Source: Gudongella sp034004165 (lineage in GTDB: Bacteria > Bacillota > Clostridia > Tissierellales > Tissierellaceae). From it: a stretch of DNA of 39,495 bases. A program made the translations under genes and the position numbers. Shown here piece after piece: positions 24,189 through 33,800 of the stretch. The DNA is taken from the NCBI GenBank assembly GCA_034004165.1, contig JAVEXI010000015.1, positions 1-39,495 on the forward strand, in the 5' to 3' direction. The first letter of the stretch is position 1; each line of letters starts with the position of its first letter. Below the pieces are notes generated by a model. It ran no database searches. It worked only from the letters and a program-made list of their open reading frames with translations, and had not been told where the DNA came from.

Positions 24189-25484
24189 TCAAATTTCAAG
24201 TTCTGTAAGTATTCTTTTCTTTATAGAATTTACTTCGTATATTACTCTTTCTAAATCAATAGTTTTAAACTCACCATTTTTATAAACGACTTTACCATCG
24301 ATTACCGTCATAAAGACATCCTCAGCTTGAGCTGAAAAAACAATATTCGAAATCTCATTGTACACTGGCTGCAAATGAGGTTTGTCAAAGTCAAAGACTA
24401 CAAAGTCCGCTTTATTGCCAACTTTAATCAATCCACAGTCTGCCCTTCCCTGTGCTATAGCTCCATTAACGGTTGCCATTTTCATAACTTGAGATGGTGA
24501 CATAAATTCTGGGTCCAGCTCTGCTCCCTTATTAATCATAGCTGCCAGATGCAGCTCCTCTATCATATTTAAGTTATTATTTGATGATGCACCATCTGTT
24601 CCTATAGTGACTGGAATTCCGGTTGCATACATTTTCTTAATAGGTGCAAATCCACTTCCAAGCTTCATATTGCTTGAAGGGCAGTGTACAGGCACAACGC
24701 CTTTGCGCTTAATTAGCTCGATATCGTTATCTTCTACCCATACACAATGCGCTGCCGTCACCTGGTTATCGAACAATCCACAGCTGTCAAAATATTCTGC
24801 TGGTGTCATTCCTCTATTTTCTTTACAACTTTCGTGCTCAGACCTAGTCTCTGAAAGATGAGTATGTATTATGAGCCCTCTTTCTTTTGCATACTGAGCA
24901 ACTTCTCTGACTAAGCTCTCTTTTGAAGTATATTCTGCATGAAGCCCAACATCAACTTTGATTCTTCCCGTTTTATTATCGCCAACTATTTCAATCAGCT
25001 TTTCAGTATCCTTATAGCCCTGCAAGTCGAACAATGATGGTCTTTTTGGATTAAACGACAATCCATGTGATAGATTGGCTTTTATCCCACTTTCTTCCAC
25101 AGCCCGAGACATATCGTCTATGAAAAAATACATATCTGTAAAACTGACCACGCCACTTTTAATCATCTCAGCTATGCCCAGAAGGCTACTCCAGTAACAA
25201 TCTGCAGGTTTTAGTTTTGCCTCAAATGGAAATACCCTTTCAGTAAGCCAACGCTGAAGAGGCAGTCCCTCTCCATGACCTCTTAAGAGTGTCATTGGAA
25301 CATGACAGTGGTTGTTAAAAAACCCTGGAGCCAGAACCTTCCCGTTCCCGTCATAAACATGCCTGTAATCATCATCTGGAATATCATTTCCAATATAAAC
25401 TATCCTATCTTTTTTGACGATCACGTTTGTTTTTCTTAATATTTCCAAGTTTTCATCTATTATGCTGATGTTTTTAAGTAACAT
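24189..25484 (-). CDS. Amidohydrolase, MTA/SAH deaminase-like (AtzA/TrzA-type)
   Basis: About 431 residues. The metal site is visible as NNHCHVPMTLLRGHGEGLPL (HxH), HTHLSETRSEH and GTDGASSNNNLNMIEEL. This set, especially LLRGHGEGLPLQRWL, matches 5-methylthioadenosine/S-adenosylhomocysteine deaminases, which convert the adenine ring to hypoxanthine and release ammonia. Guanine deaminase or another aminohydrolase is possible. A GTG three codons upstream includes the ribosome site GGGGTGG, so ATG at 25482-25484 is preferred. It begins 14 bases after the DUF2974 gene and is in the same operon. With adenine deaminase at 6.2 kb it points to purine salvage. Confidence 0.9.
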   Translation of the reverse strand: MLLKNISIIDENLEILRKTNVIVKKDRIVYIGNDIPDDDYRHVYDGNGKVLAPGFFNNHCHVPMTLLRGHGEGLPLQRWLTERVFPFEAKLKPADCYWSSLLGIAEMIKSGVVSFTDMYFFIDDMSRAVEESGIKANLSHGLSFNPKRPSLFDLQGYKDTEKLIEIVGDNKTGRIKVDVGLHAEYTSKESLVREVAQYAKERGLIIHTHLSETRSEHESCKENRGMTPAEYFDSCGLFDNQVTAAHCVWVEDNDIELIKRKGVVPVHCPSSNMKLGSGFAPIKKMYATGIPVTIGTDGASSNNNLNMIEELHLAAMINKGAELDPEFMSPSQVMKMATVNGAIAQGRADCGLIKVGNKADFVVFDFDKPHLQPVYNEISNIVFSAQAEDVFMTVIDGKVVYKNGEFKTIDLERVIYEVNSIKKRILTELEI

Positions 25485-25498
25485 GCTGACCACCCCTT

Positions 25499-26668
25499 TT
25501 AAGTGTCCTCTTTTTCAAAAGCAGAAATTCTTTTACTAATTCTCTTCTTTACAAAATCTCCGATGTCCTCTGTTATGGATTTTAGCAATGTTTTGTGTCC
25601 TTCCGTAAAAAGCAACTGAAGAGTTGACTTGAGGTGATCTTGAGCAGTTCTATCCAAATCTTTAAAAGCCTTTATCATAGCTTCTGCTGCTGCAAGTTTT
25701 TCTTTGTTCAGTTCTCCAAATGTGGTAGCTCCTGTGCTCTGAAGTACCTCGAACATGGAATTGACAAATCGCTCTCTCTCGTCTTTTGGCAATTGGAAAA
25801 GCCAAGTTTTAATTGTATCATTGGTTCTTATACTTTCATCGCTCAGACCCGGTTTATATACGAATTCACTCCCCAGTACCTCCCATAGAAAAGGATTATG
25901 CTGATATAGTCCGTGCCCACTGCTCTTTACGACATAGTACTCACCTGAATGTTCAAGCAACATTCCAACAATAGATGATTCAGGAAGAAAAGTAACTATC
26001 CCATCAATCATTTCCTGATATCCATCTGAAGTTATGAAGGAGTGCTGGAAACCTGGTCCATCGTTATTAAAAACTTCGATAATACTCGCCTTGTAAGCAC
26101 CATCCATCATAGACGCGGCATATACAGCCAGATTTCCGCCTTTCGAGTGCCCACCCATACAGAACTCTCCTGTGTAGTTCTCCATAACATGCGTTGTATA
26201 TTTTACAGCTTCTTTCTGAGACTGCACTTCTTCTTTAAAACTCATCTGAAGATCTTCTTTCCAGCCAGCAAGAGAATCGTCTGTGCCCCTGAACGCAATA
26301 AAATGGAATTCATCGCGTACAGTAAAAACCATAGCAGAAAATTGTTTTGCCCTGTCCTGATCCAGTTGATCAGCATAGCTTGAAAGCTTCAGATTCCCAA
26401 ATCGCTTTGTAGCTGCAGCCTTTTCCAAAAATCCAGGTACTTCATTCAAAAAAGGTAAATCCTCAATTAATGATATATCTTTTTCTTGTTTAAATCTTTT
26501 GGCTGCATCTTTTAAAAGAATAAAGCCTTCTTCGCCTGGCGCAGGAACTATACCACCGAAGTCGTTATAACATATTACTGATAATATTAAGTTATCTACT
26601 TCGTTAAATTCATCCTGTCTGAAAGAGAGATCTCCTCTCCAATCCAGATAATCTGCGATATTACCCAT
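25499..26668 (-). CDS. DUF2974 (Mbeg1-like) alpha/beta-hydrolase
   Basis: 389 residues. N-terminal IADYLDWRGDLSFRQDEFNEVD and LSVICYNDFGG are characteristic of the DUF2974/Mbeg1-like family. The serine-hydrolase elbow is CMGGHSKGGNLAVY near residue 170, and FRGTDDSLAGWKEDL upstream is the lipase-like oxyanion region. NNDGPGF follows. Many clostridial genomes carry this family; lipase or esterase activity is inferred from the fold, the substrate is unknown. No signal peptide, so cytoplasmic. It lies between the guanylate kinase-like gene and the amidohydrolase gene in one direction. Confidence 0.88.
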   Translation of the reverse strand: MGNIADYLDWRGDLSFRQDEFNEVDNLILSVICYNDFGGIVPAPGEEGFILLKDAAKRFKQEKDISLIEDLPFLNEVPGFLEKAAATKRFGNLKLSSYADQLDQDRAKQFSAMVFTVRDEFHFIAFRGTDDSLAGWKEDLQMSFKEEVQSQKEAVKYTTHVMENYTGEFCMGGHSKGGNLAVYAASMMDGAYKASIIEVFNNDGPGFQHSFITSDGYQEMIDGIVTFLPESSIVGMLLEHSGEYYVVKSSGHGLYQHNPFLWEVLGSEFVYKPGLSDESIRTNDTIKTWLFQLPKDERERFVNSMFEVLQSTGATTFGELNKEKLAAAEAMIKAFKDLDRTAQDHLKSTLQLLFTEGHKTLLKSITEDIGDFVKKRISKRISAFEKEDT

Positions 26669-26718
26669 AGCGTACCTTCAGCTTTCTTTTCCTTTTATCT
26701 CAGTTATCATCAGCTAGT

Positions 26719-27267
26719 TTAATCGTCAAGACTGCTCAGTCCAGATTCTATTACTTTAACCAAAAGTTTAGATCTCTCCCAATTTTCTTCAGCGTTATTA
26801 ATAATTACATCACAGTACTTATTTGCCAGCTTTACTTCCATTTCATAGGATGAAAGTCTTCTTTCTATTTCAGGCTCATTTCTTTCCTGCATTCTCCTTA
26901 CGCATTGGATGGCAGGAGCTGTTACGCCTACAACTAAAACTGAATCTCCAAATTTCTCTTTTAATTTTTTCGCACCATTCTTATCTACAATTATAGAAGC
27001 TGTTTCACCAGACTCCACGATGTAAGAGATGGTTTTCATGCTGGTAGCGTATAGATAATCATGATACTGAGTGTATTCCAATAGTTCACCTTTTTCATAC
27101 ATATCAACAATATTCTCTTTAGTAGTAAAGAAATAATGGATTCCCTCTATTTCACCTTTTCGCGGTTTTCTACTGGTATATGTAACTATTTTCAACATTT
27201 TAAGTTCATTTCGCAAAGTAGTCTTTCCCGAGCCACTAGGCCCTAAAAACGCTACAATATTTATCAT
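26719..27267 (-). CDS. Guanylate kinase-family protein
   Basis: About 182 residues. The P-loop is FLGPSGSGKTTLRNEL at the N-terminus; TYTSRKPRKGEIEGIHYFF is the GMP-binding region, and ERRLSSYEMEVKLANKYCD the C-terminal lid/core helix. Classical guanylate kinase (GMP + ATP to GDP + ADP) has an S-x-T-T-R-x-P-R-x-G-E pattern here replaced by TYTSRKPRKGE, and the NxYGT motif is HDYLYATS, so it may be a paralogue rather than the essential Gmk. The start is ATG 27265-27267 with GGAGGGG upstream; an alternative GTG lies three codons earlier. It is 19 bases from galE. Confidence 0.85.
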   Translation of the reverse strand: MINIVAFLGPSGSGKTTLRNELKMLKIVTYTSRKPRKGEIEGIHYFFTTKENIVDMYEKGELLEYTQYHDYLYATSMKTISYIVESGETASIIVDKNGAKKLKEKFGDSVLVVGVTAPAIQCVRRMQERNEPEIERRLSSYEMEVKLANKYCDVIINNAEENWERSKLLVKVIESGLSSLDD

Positions 27268-27286
27268 ACAAACCACCCCTCCAGGT

Positions 27287-28279
27287 TTAGCTATTCAATC
27301 TCTCAAACTTCCAGGAATCTTTCACCATATCTTCGATAGTTTTTTCTGCTACCCAACCCAATTCTTTTTCTATCTTTGATGCGTCCGCATAGGAAACAGC
27401 TAAGTCTCCTCCTCTTCTACCTGTAATAGTATAGGGAACATCAATTTTATTTACTCTTTTGAAAGCCTCTACTAGTTCCAATACTGAGGTTCCTTTTCCA
27501 GTACCAAGATTATATACAGAAGTACCATTCTTCATACCTTCAATCGCCATCACATGGCCTTTTGCCAAATCCACTACATGTATATAATCTCTTACCCCTG
27601 TTCCATCTACTGTATCGTAATCGTCTCCAAATATCTTAAGCTCAGGCAATATCCCCTTAGCTACCCTTGTTATATACGGCATCAGGTTTCCTGGAATTCC
27701 ATTTGGATCTTCTCCAATAAGCCCACTTTCATGAGCCCCAATCGGATTAAAATACCTTAGTATAGCAACCGAAAAATCGCTCTTGTACTTGCCTGCTTCC
27801 TTCAGAATATCCTCGTTTATGACTTTTGTCTCTCCGTAAGGATTTGTTCTCTCCTTAAGCTCCATTTCTTCATTGAGGGGGGATGGCTGATCGCCATATA
27901 CAGTTGCCGATGAGCTAAATACAAATCGGTTCACATTGTATTTTTCACACTGTTCAAGCAAAACCAGTGTCGTCGTAATATTATTGTATAAGTACTTTAC
28001 TGGCTCTTCAATGGACTCGCTAACTGATTTAAATCCTGCAAAGTGCATAACCCCATCAAAATTTCCTTCTTCAAAAATCTCTTTCATAGCACTTTTATCA
28101 GTTGCATCCGCTTGATGAAATACAGGTAAAATACCTGTTATTTTCTCTATTCTATCTGTTATTTCAATTTTAGAATTGCTAAGATTGTCAACTATTTCAA
28201 CGTAGTGACCCTTTTTTATGAGCTCTACAACTGTATGACTTCCAATAAAACCCAAACCACCGGTTACAAGAATTCTCAT
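27287..28279 (-). CDS. galE: UDP-glucose 4-epimerase
   Basis: 330 residues, usual GalE size. NAD motif TGGLGFIGSHTV at the start, FSSSATVYGD near 122, catalytic Tyr/Lys in YGETK, RYFNPIGAHESGLIGE and GTGVRDYIHVVDLA, all diagnostic. It interconverts UDP-glucose and UDP-galactose, supplying galactose for surface polysaccharides or galactose use. It is the first gene of a minus-strand run (galE, guanylate kinase-like, DUF2974, amidohydrolase, flavin reductase-like) whose promoter is at 28332-28361; the functions of the later genes do not obviously relate to sugar metabolism. Confidence 0.97.
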   Translation of the reverse strand: MRILVTGGLGFIGSHTVVELIKKGHYVEIVDNLSNSKIEITDRIEKITGILPVFHQADATDKSAMKEIFEEGNFDGVMHFAGFKSVSESIEEPVKYLYNNITTTLVLLEQCEKYNVNRFVFSSSATVYGDQPSPLNEEMELKERTNPYGETKVINEDILKEAGKYKSDFSVAILRYFNPIGAHESGLIGEDPNGIPGNLMPYITRVAKGILPELKIFGDDYDTVDGTGVRDYIHVVDLAKGHVMAIEGMKNGTSVYNLGTGKGTSVLELVEAFKRVNKIDVPYTITGRRGGDLAVSYADASKIEKELGWVAEKTIEDMVKDSWKFERLNS

Positions 28280-28331
28280 TATACCGTCCCCTCACCATCG
28301 TCATTTGTAAAATCATCTATCAATTATAGCT

Positions 28332-28361
28332 ATTATAACAGAATTATGGGGATATTTGTCA
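28332..28361 (-). promoter_or_regulatory. Sigma-A promoter of galE
   Basis: Minus strand TGACAA, 18 bases, perfect TATAAT, about 55 bases upstream of the galE ATG. Confidence 0.55.
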
Positions 28362-28392
28362 TTTAGATGGCTAAAATTTCTTGTCAAATACA

Positions 28393-28426
28393 CAAAAAGA
28401 CGACTGGTTTTTTACGACCAGCCGCC
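28393..28426 (-). terminator. Terminator of carbamate kinase gene
   Basis: Minus strand arms GGCGGCTGGT and ACCAGTCGTC pair fully with two G-U wobbles around a 7-base loop, followed by TTTTTGTG. Confidence 0.75.
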
Positions 28427-28443
28427 ATTTATTATCATAATAT

Positions 28444-29376
28444 TTAACCTTCTATTATTGTTCCTGACTTGCCCTCTAATGCTTCTTTAGCTTTATCTAG
28501 CGAGCCTATAATTGCCCTTCTTCCTGTCTTTGATTGTGCAAATTCCATTGCTGCAATAACCTTTGGAAGCATGCTCCCAGGTGCAAAATGACCTGCATCA
28601 GCATACTCTTTCAACTCTCTAACCGTAACTCTGCTTAAGTTATTCTGATTTGGCTTGCCATAATTCAGTGACACGTTGTCGACTGCGGTCAGTATAAAAA
28701 GTGTATCGCAATCAAGAAGCTCAGCAAGTTTCTCACTGGCAAAATCCTTGTCTATTACAGCAGGAATTCCCCTGATCATTCCATTTTTTAGTATCACAGG
28801 TACTCCGCCTCCACCAGATGCGATAACTACGTGATCATTTGAAACAACAGTGCGTATTACCTCTAATTCCACAAAGCCAATAGGTTTTGGCGAAGGAACT
28901 ACCCTTCTATAACCTCTGCCGGAATCTTCTATCATCGTATAACCAAGTTCGGATTCAAGTTTTTTTGCATCATCTTCACTGTAAAAGCCTCCAACAGGTT
29001 TTGTTGGATTTGAAAATGCTGAATCATCTTTATCAACAATTACCTCAGTAAGAATTGTTGCAACCTGCTTATCAATGCCCCTTAAAATCAGTTCATTTCT
29101 AAGAGCACTTTGCAGATGATACCCAATATACCCCTGGCTCATGGCTCCACATTCAGGAAATCCCATTTCTGGTACCCTGTCAGATGCTTTGCTTCCTACC
29201 TCGAATGCATAATTAATCATTCCTACTTGAGGTCCATTTCCGTGTGATATTACGACAGAGTGCCCCGCTTCTATTAAATCTGCAATGGGTTTTGCCGTTT
29301 CCTTTACCAGCATTAGCTGCTCAATCGGATCGTTCCCTAGGGCATTCCCTCCCAATGCAACCATGATTCTGCTCAT
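28444..29376 (-). CDS. arcC: Carbamate kinase
   Basis: 310 residues. Amino-acid kinase fold with VALGGNALGND at the start, VISHGNGPQVGMI near 45, CGAMSQGYIGYHLQ, VVIASGGGGVPV and FAPGSMLPKVIAAM near the end, the standard ArcC set. It makes ATP from carbamoyl phosphate and ADP, yielding CO2 and ammonia, the energy step of arginine, citrulline, allantoin or purine fermentation. No arcA or arcB adjoins it; it stands alone with its own terminator. The start follows CAGGAGATG. Identification is secure; the source of carbamoyl phosphate is not shown. Confidence 0.97.
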   Translation of the reverse strand: MSRIMVALGGNALGNDPIEQLMLVKETAKPIADLIEAGHSVVISHGNGPQVGMINYAFEVGSKASDRVPEMGFPECGAMSQGYIGYHLQSALRNELILRGIDKQVATILTEVIVDKDDSAFSNPTKPVGGFYSEDDAKKLESELGYTMIEDSGRGYRRVVPSPKPIGFVELEVIRTVVSNDHVVIASGGGGVPVILKNGMIRGIPAVIDKDFASEKLAELLDCDTLFILTAVDNVSLNYGKPNQNNLSRVTVRELKEYADAGHFAPGSMLPKVIAAMEFAQSKTGRRAIIGSLDKAKEALEGKSGTIIEG

Positions 29377-29447
29377 TTAATCATCTCCTGATAATTTAGA
29401 TTTATACATACAGGTCTTTTACTTTTTCCTATCCTAAAATATCATTA

Positions 29448-29485
29448 AATAAAAAAAAATTCAATTGCAAATTTGCAATTGAATT
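29448..29485 (-). terminator. AT-rich terminator of the phosphoribosyltransferase gene
   Basis: A perfect 28-bp palindrome, AATTCAATTGCAAA / TTTGCAATTGAATT at 29458-29485, followed on the minus strand by a run of nine T. It lies 12 bases past the gene end. Confidence 0.75.
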
Positions 29486-29496
29486 AAATATTTTTC

Positions 29497-30126
29497 TCAA
29501 TAAAATTCTTTGAGGATATTTTTAACCTCGTCGTCTCCTACCTGTGTAAAATCATCATAATAAGCACTTAGAGCGCCTAAAAAATTACTTGTAGATTCTA
29601 TTGACACAAGCCTGTCTACCATGCCTTCCAGCCTTAGTGCTGTTAAATGCGGAACAACTGGAATTGCGACAACTATTTCTTTTGGATTGTGTCTTTTCAT
29701 CTCTTCGATTGAGGCAATCATTGTAAGTCCAGTAGCGATTCCATCATCTACAATTATTGCGATCTTATTCTCTACGTTAATTCGTGATGTATCTCCAAGA
29801 TACTCTTTTCTTCTGCGCAAAATCTCATCCCGCGCTTTCTTCTTTTCATCTTCAAGCCACTGATTACCCAGCCTTTCTAATTCTGACTGGTTGCAAATTG
29901 GTCCACCATCTTCCGCCAAAGCGCACACAGCGTATTCGGGATTTGATGGATGCCCAATTTTTTTTGTAATAATTATATCTAATGGGGCATCTATAGCTTT
30001 GGCAATTTCCGCAGCAACCGCAACGCCACCCCGCGGCAAAGCAAAAACTACAGTCTCTTCAGAGGAATATTCCAACAGTAATTCAGCTAATTTCTTACCT
30101 GCATCAGATCTGTCCTTAAACATCAT
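29497..30126 (-). CDS. Phosphoribosyltransferase-fold protein
   Basis: 209 residues. The PRPP motif is AIIVDDGIATGLTMIASI near residue 125 (two acidic residues then glycine and Thr); FALPRGGVAVAAEIAKAI near 30 and KKIGHPSNPEYAVCALAEDG are typical of a phosphoribosyltransferase-like family found beside stress genes. It is not a recognisable hypoxanthine or adenine enzyme, and the base is unknown. Two adjacent ATG codons follow AGGAGG. It is a single-gene unit whose upstream region has the ATAATGGGTATATA motif shared with the next two genes, which suggests co-regulation with the stress protein. Confidence 0.9.
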   Translation of the reverse strand: MMFKDRSDAGKKLAELLLEYSSEETVVFALPRGGVAVAAEIAKAIDAPLDIIITKKIGHPSNPEYAVCALAEDGGPICNQSELERLGNQWLEDEKKKARDEILRRRKEYLGDTSRINVENKIAIIVDDGIATGLTMIASIEEMKRHNPKEIVVAIPVVPHLTALRLEGMVDRLVSIESTSNFLGALSAYYDDFTQVGDDEVKNILKEFY

Positions 30127-30187
30127 GGCATATACCTCCTAAGAAATTTATATGTATAAGAAAACTTACCATCGCTTCAGACTCCAG

Positions 30188-30206
30188 ATAGTATATACCC
30201 ATTATT
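30188..30206 (-). promoter_or_regulatory. Shared GGGTATA promoter-like motif, copy 1
   Basis: Minus strand ATAATGGGTATATA, about 70 bases upstream of the phosphoribosyltransferase start. It matches copies upstream of the stress-protein and SLH genes at 13 of 14 positions. GGGTAT resembles a sigma-B-type -10; no common -35 could be defined. Confidence 0.4.
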
Positions 30207-30259
30207 TATGATTTTCCGCATGATATGCCCAATATCTATGATTAACTTACTCTTTAAAG

Positions 30260-30286
30260 CAAAAACCCCGGGATAAAACCCGGGGC
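30260..30286 (-). terminator. Terminator of the universal stress protein gene
   Basis: Minus strand stem CCCCGGG / CCCGGGG with loop TTTTAT, followed by TTTTTGC. Confidence 0.85.
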
Positions 30287-30298
30287 AGATGAATTTTA

Positions 30299-30748
30299 TT
30301 ATGCTTCGTCGTCATTGACCACAAGAACAGGACAATGAGCTTCAGATACAACTCTTTGTGATACAGATCCTACAAAGAATCTCTTTACCCTGGAATAACC
30401 TCTCCTGCCAATTACAATTAAATCAGCTTTTAACTTCTCAGCAAGATCGACTATCTCTTCAGACGGCGTACCAACCTCTACTCTTTTTTCGCTCTCTATG
30501 CCACTTAAGTCAAGCTTTTCAATCGAATCATCCAAGATCTTCTCTTGATGTTTCTTAAGCTCTTCTGTAAGCAAATCCAGATTGTAAACGCCACCATAAC
30601 CACTACTTCCTGTACCAATGACTTCTGGTCTTCTGGCGACAGTTAAAAATACTAGGCTGCCATCGTACTTTTTAGCCACATCGATAGCTACTTCTGCAGC
30701 TTTTTGAGATGTTGGCGAGCCATCGATTGGAACAATAATTTTTCTCAT
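30299..30748 (-). CDS. Universal stress protein (UspA family)
   Basis: About 149 residues. MRKIIVPIDGSPTSQKAAE at the start and IVIGRRGYSRVKRFFVGSVS near the end; the latter satisfies the ATP-binding pattern Gx2Gx9G(S/T). So it belongs to the nucleotide-binding UspA class, which binds ATP and modulates stress survival. The start is ATG 30746-30748 after GAAGGAGGTG; an earlier frame of 12 codons includes that site. Upstream is the ATAGTGGGTATATA motif, a reasonable place for a stress sigma factor. Monocistronic with its own terminator. Confidence 0.93.
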   Translation of the reverse strand: MRKIIVPIDGSPTSQKAAEVAIDVAKKYDGSLVFLTVARRPEVIGTGSSGYGGVYNLDLLTEELKKHQEKILDDSIEKLDLSGIESEKRVEVGTPSEEIVDLAEKLKADLIVIGRRGYSRVKRFFVGSVSQRVVSEAHCPVLVVNDDEA

Positions 30749-30782
30749 ACCGCACCTCCTTCGGTATTTCCCTTGTTTCCTC

Positions 30783-30802
30783 AATATTTATATACCCACT
30801 AT
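30783..30802 (-). promoter_or_regulatory. Shared GGGTATA promoter-like motif, copy 2
   Basis: Minus strand ATAGTGGGTATATA, about 45 bases upstream of the stress-protein ATG. TTGACA also occurs 8 bases before it, but the distance to any TATA-like -10 is too short for sigma-A. Confidence 0.45.
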
Positions 30803-30830
30803 AAGTGTCAATATACGAAATTAGATTTTT

Positions 30831-33800
30831 CTACCTTGCATAATAAGGCTCAACGGAGAAATTATACTCTGAATAAGTTGTCTTATAAGAATAAATTCCC
30901 TCTTTTGTAAGCCCCTGTTCAGCTTTAGCTTCAGCTATAGTAGGCAAGTCGTAGTCTATAGTTATCCTGAAGTTGTGTTTGCCAAGATCATGGTACATCT
31001 TGCTAAACATATTTTGAACTACGGCAGGACCTCCATTATAGAACGGGATTCCTACGTATTCTTCCAAAATAATTGGTACGTCTATTGACTGACCTGGTGC
31101 CAACGAAGGAATTTCCATGCCTACCACTGGTTTATACACCTGAATATGCGCTGTATGGTATGCCGCATATATATCAGTAATAGCAACATCTTTACCTACC
31201 TTTGTCGTATCCATTACCTTGTCGACTCTGAAATTCAAAGATCCTTTTGGAGTAGGTACTTTGTATGGATTCTTAATTTTGACTATGATGTATCCTGGCT
31301 TGTAGAGATATTCTGGATCGTACTTTATGAAACTCCAGTTCATCGGGTTAGGCTCAGGATTGCTCTTTGCAGCATTTGTAAACTCATTCTTCATTTCCTT
31401 GCCCACTTTTTCAGCTTGATCTTTGAAATATCCCTGAAACTCACCAGGTACGCCAGCCTTGTTGAGAGCAGCAGTAGCCAAATCATCTGCTGCTGGAATT
31501 CCAGCAGTTTCTATGGCTAACGTAGCAAGATAATCTACACCCATGTTAGCTAGATCGTTGAAATTTGGAAGCGTAGGCGGTATGCCCAGATATATGAGTC
31601 CATAATCCAACAAGGCTCCAAGAGCTGTTTCCAACAGGCTATTAAATGGCTCTGGTAGATTTAGCACATTTAACACAAAATTAATCATTCCAGCCTTAAT
31701 CTTTGCGAAGGTGTCACTTACCCAGTTGACAATACCCATCACGACGTTTACGAGATCTGTAAAGAATTTAGTAATTGCTTCCCAGGCCTGCTCCCACCAG
31801 GTTTTACTTTCTTGTTTAGGAGTAAAATCGAGTTTATCTCCAACCTTATATCCAGGGTATAGCGAGTTAGGATTAGTGGTTATGGATTTTGCCAAGCTGC
31901 CAAATACGTCTGCATAAGTCGGTTGCTCAGTTACTACATAACGATAAATCCAACCTGAGAGTTCCCATTTAATAGGCTGATACTTTACAGATACAATATC
32001 CGGAATAATCGGATCTATTAATATTTCAGGATAGTATTTGATACCATCATAATTATATTTACCATAATTTAACTTTACGGCATTAGAATATTTTGCATGA
32101 ACTATACCAGGCTGATTTCCTTCAGACAATACTACAGATCTGACGTAATAGGTAAGAGCTTCACCGTCAAGCTTATCAACAGAAGGAGCAAATTTAGCAA
32201 AATCAATTGCTATACCCAGAGTATTTGCGTTCTTAAGGCTTGTAAATACAGGATCATCAGGCAGATAAGTCTCCTCGTACACAAGGCCCTTAGGATTGTT
32301 CCAGGAATCACTGGCAGAAGACGGACTTGAAAGAGTGACCTGTATAAGTAGTTTTTGAATTCCCTGCGGAATGTTTATAGGAAGGAATGAATACTTAGCA
32401 GGCACGTCATACATATAAACTTCTGCTTGATCTACAAATGTGTTTGGATTTTCTTTGCCTGTCGTGATAGGTCCTGAGAATTGTGCAGGCTTAATCTTGA
32501 AATCTGTTGCGGAAGGTATTACCAGTGGAGGAAGAGAACTCTTCTTTTCTGGTAATGGCTTCCCATAGAGCACAGGTAAGCCACTTCCGGTATCCCCTAT
32601 GCTAAAACCTGCAGCATTAACAGGATAAGCTCTAACGTAATATGTTACTGGACCTGTATTGTTGTTTTTACCAGTAATTATTGAACTTTCAATGGACCAT
32701 GGCTTTATTACAGGCAAAGTGGGAATAACGGGCAGATTAGGTTTGATATTTGGCAAAATCAGACTTGCCACCCTCGATTCACTTTGCATAGCCAGTATTG
32801 AACTGTGTTTGATTTTAGAGAAATCGATATTAAAGTTAGTTGTATTAGCTGGCAGACTCCCAGACAGCACGACTGCTCTTGATGTCTTTGTTATTGGTCC
32901 AACAGGAAGTCCCACAAAAGGAACTTTTGATACCTGCCAAATAATTTTACTTGTTTGTCCAACCACATCAGATGGCAATTGGATCTTAATAGGCAGTATC
33001 TGGCTGCCTTCGCTGTCAACAAACGCAGCAAAAGGTGCAGAGCTGAATTCTCTGGCTCCAGAGTTAGTAATTGCTTTTGCTGCTGATATGGTTATCTTTG
33101 GTTTATAAATCGGGCGAACTACTCGGTTGTCAAAATCAAGAAGGTCAAACTTCTGTTTCTCTGTCAAATTTGGAAGTGGTGCAGCCTTAAAAGATTCAGC
33201 TGCTTTAAGCAGATTGCTTTCAGCAGGCTCAGCTGGGGTACCAGAGTACCTGTTGAAAATCCTCACGGATATTGCGATGGCTTCTTCTCTCTTTGTTTTA
33301 CCGTATCCTGTCGCTTCATCCTGTGGTGTAATCGGCCTAGGCATAAAATTACCATCGTCAGAACCCTTTATTATCCCCTCTTTGTTCATAAACAACACGT
33401 GGGAAATAGCGTAATCAAAAATCAGGCTCTGATCTTTAAACACATTCTGACCACTATTTGTGTAGTCGATTGATGGATAAAGCCCTTGAATTGCCCTTCC
33501 AAACATCGTCGCAACCTGTTCACGGGTTGTAGTCTGAGAAGGTGAAAAAGTAGTTACAGTCGTACCTGTCGTAATGCCTATTGCATACGCCTTTAGAATG
33601 TTTGGGTTAGTAGTGTCCGTAAATGGATTTGGCAATGCAGGCGTAAGTACTTTATTTCCCAGTTTTTCGTACAACAAAACTGCCAGCTCGCAGAGTTCCT
33701 CTCTGGTTGCTGGTTTTGTCATATCTGTTCCCTTTAAAAGCTGAGGCAGCAAGCCATTGTCCGAAGCAGCCTGTATTTCAGGCTCTGCCCATGATGATGC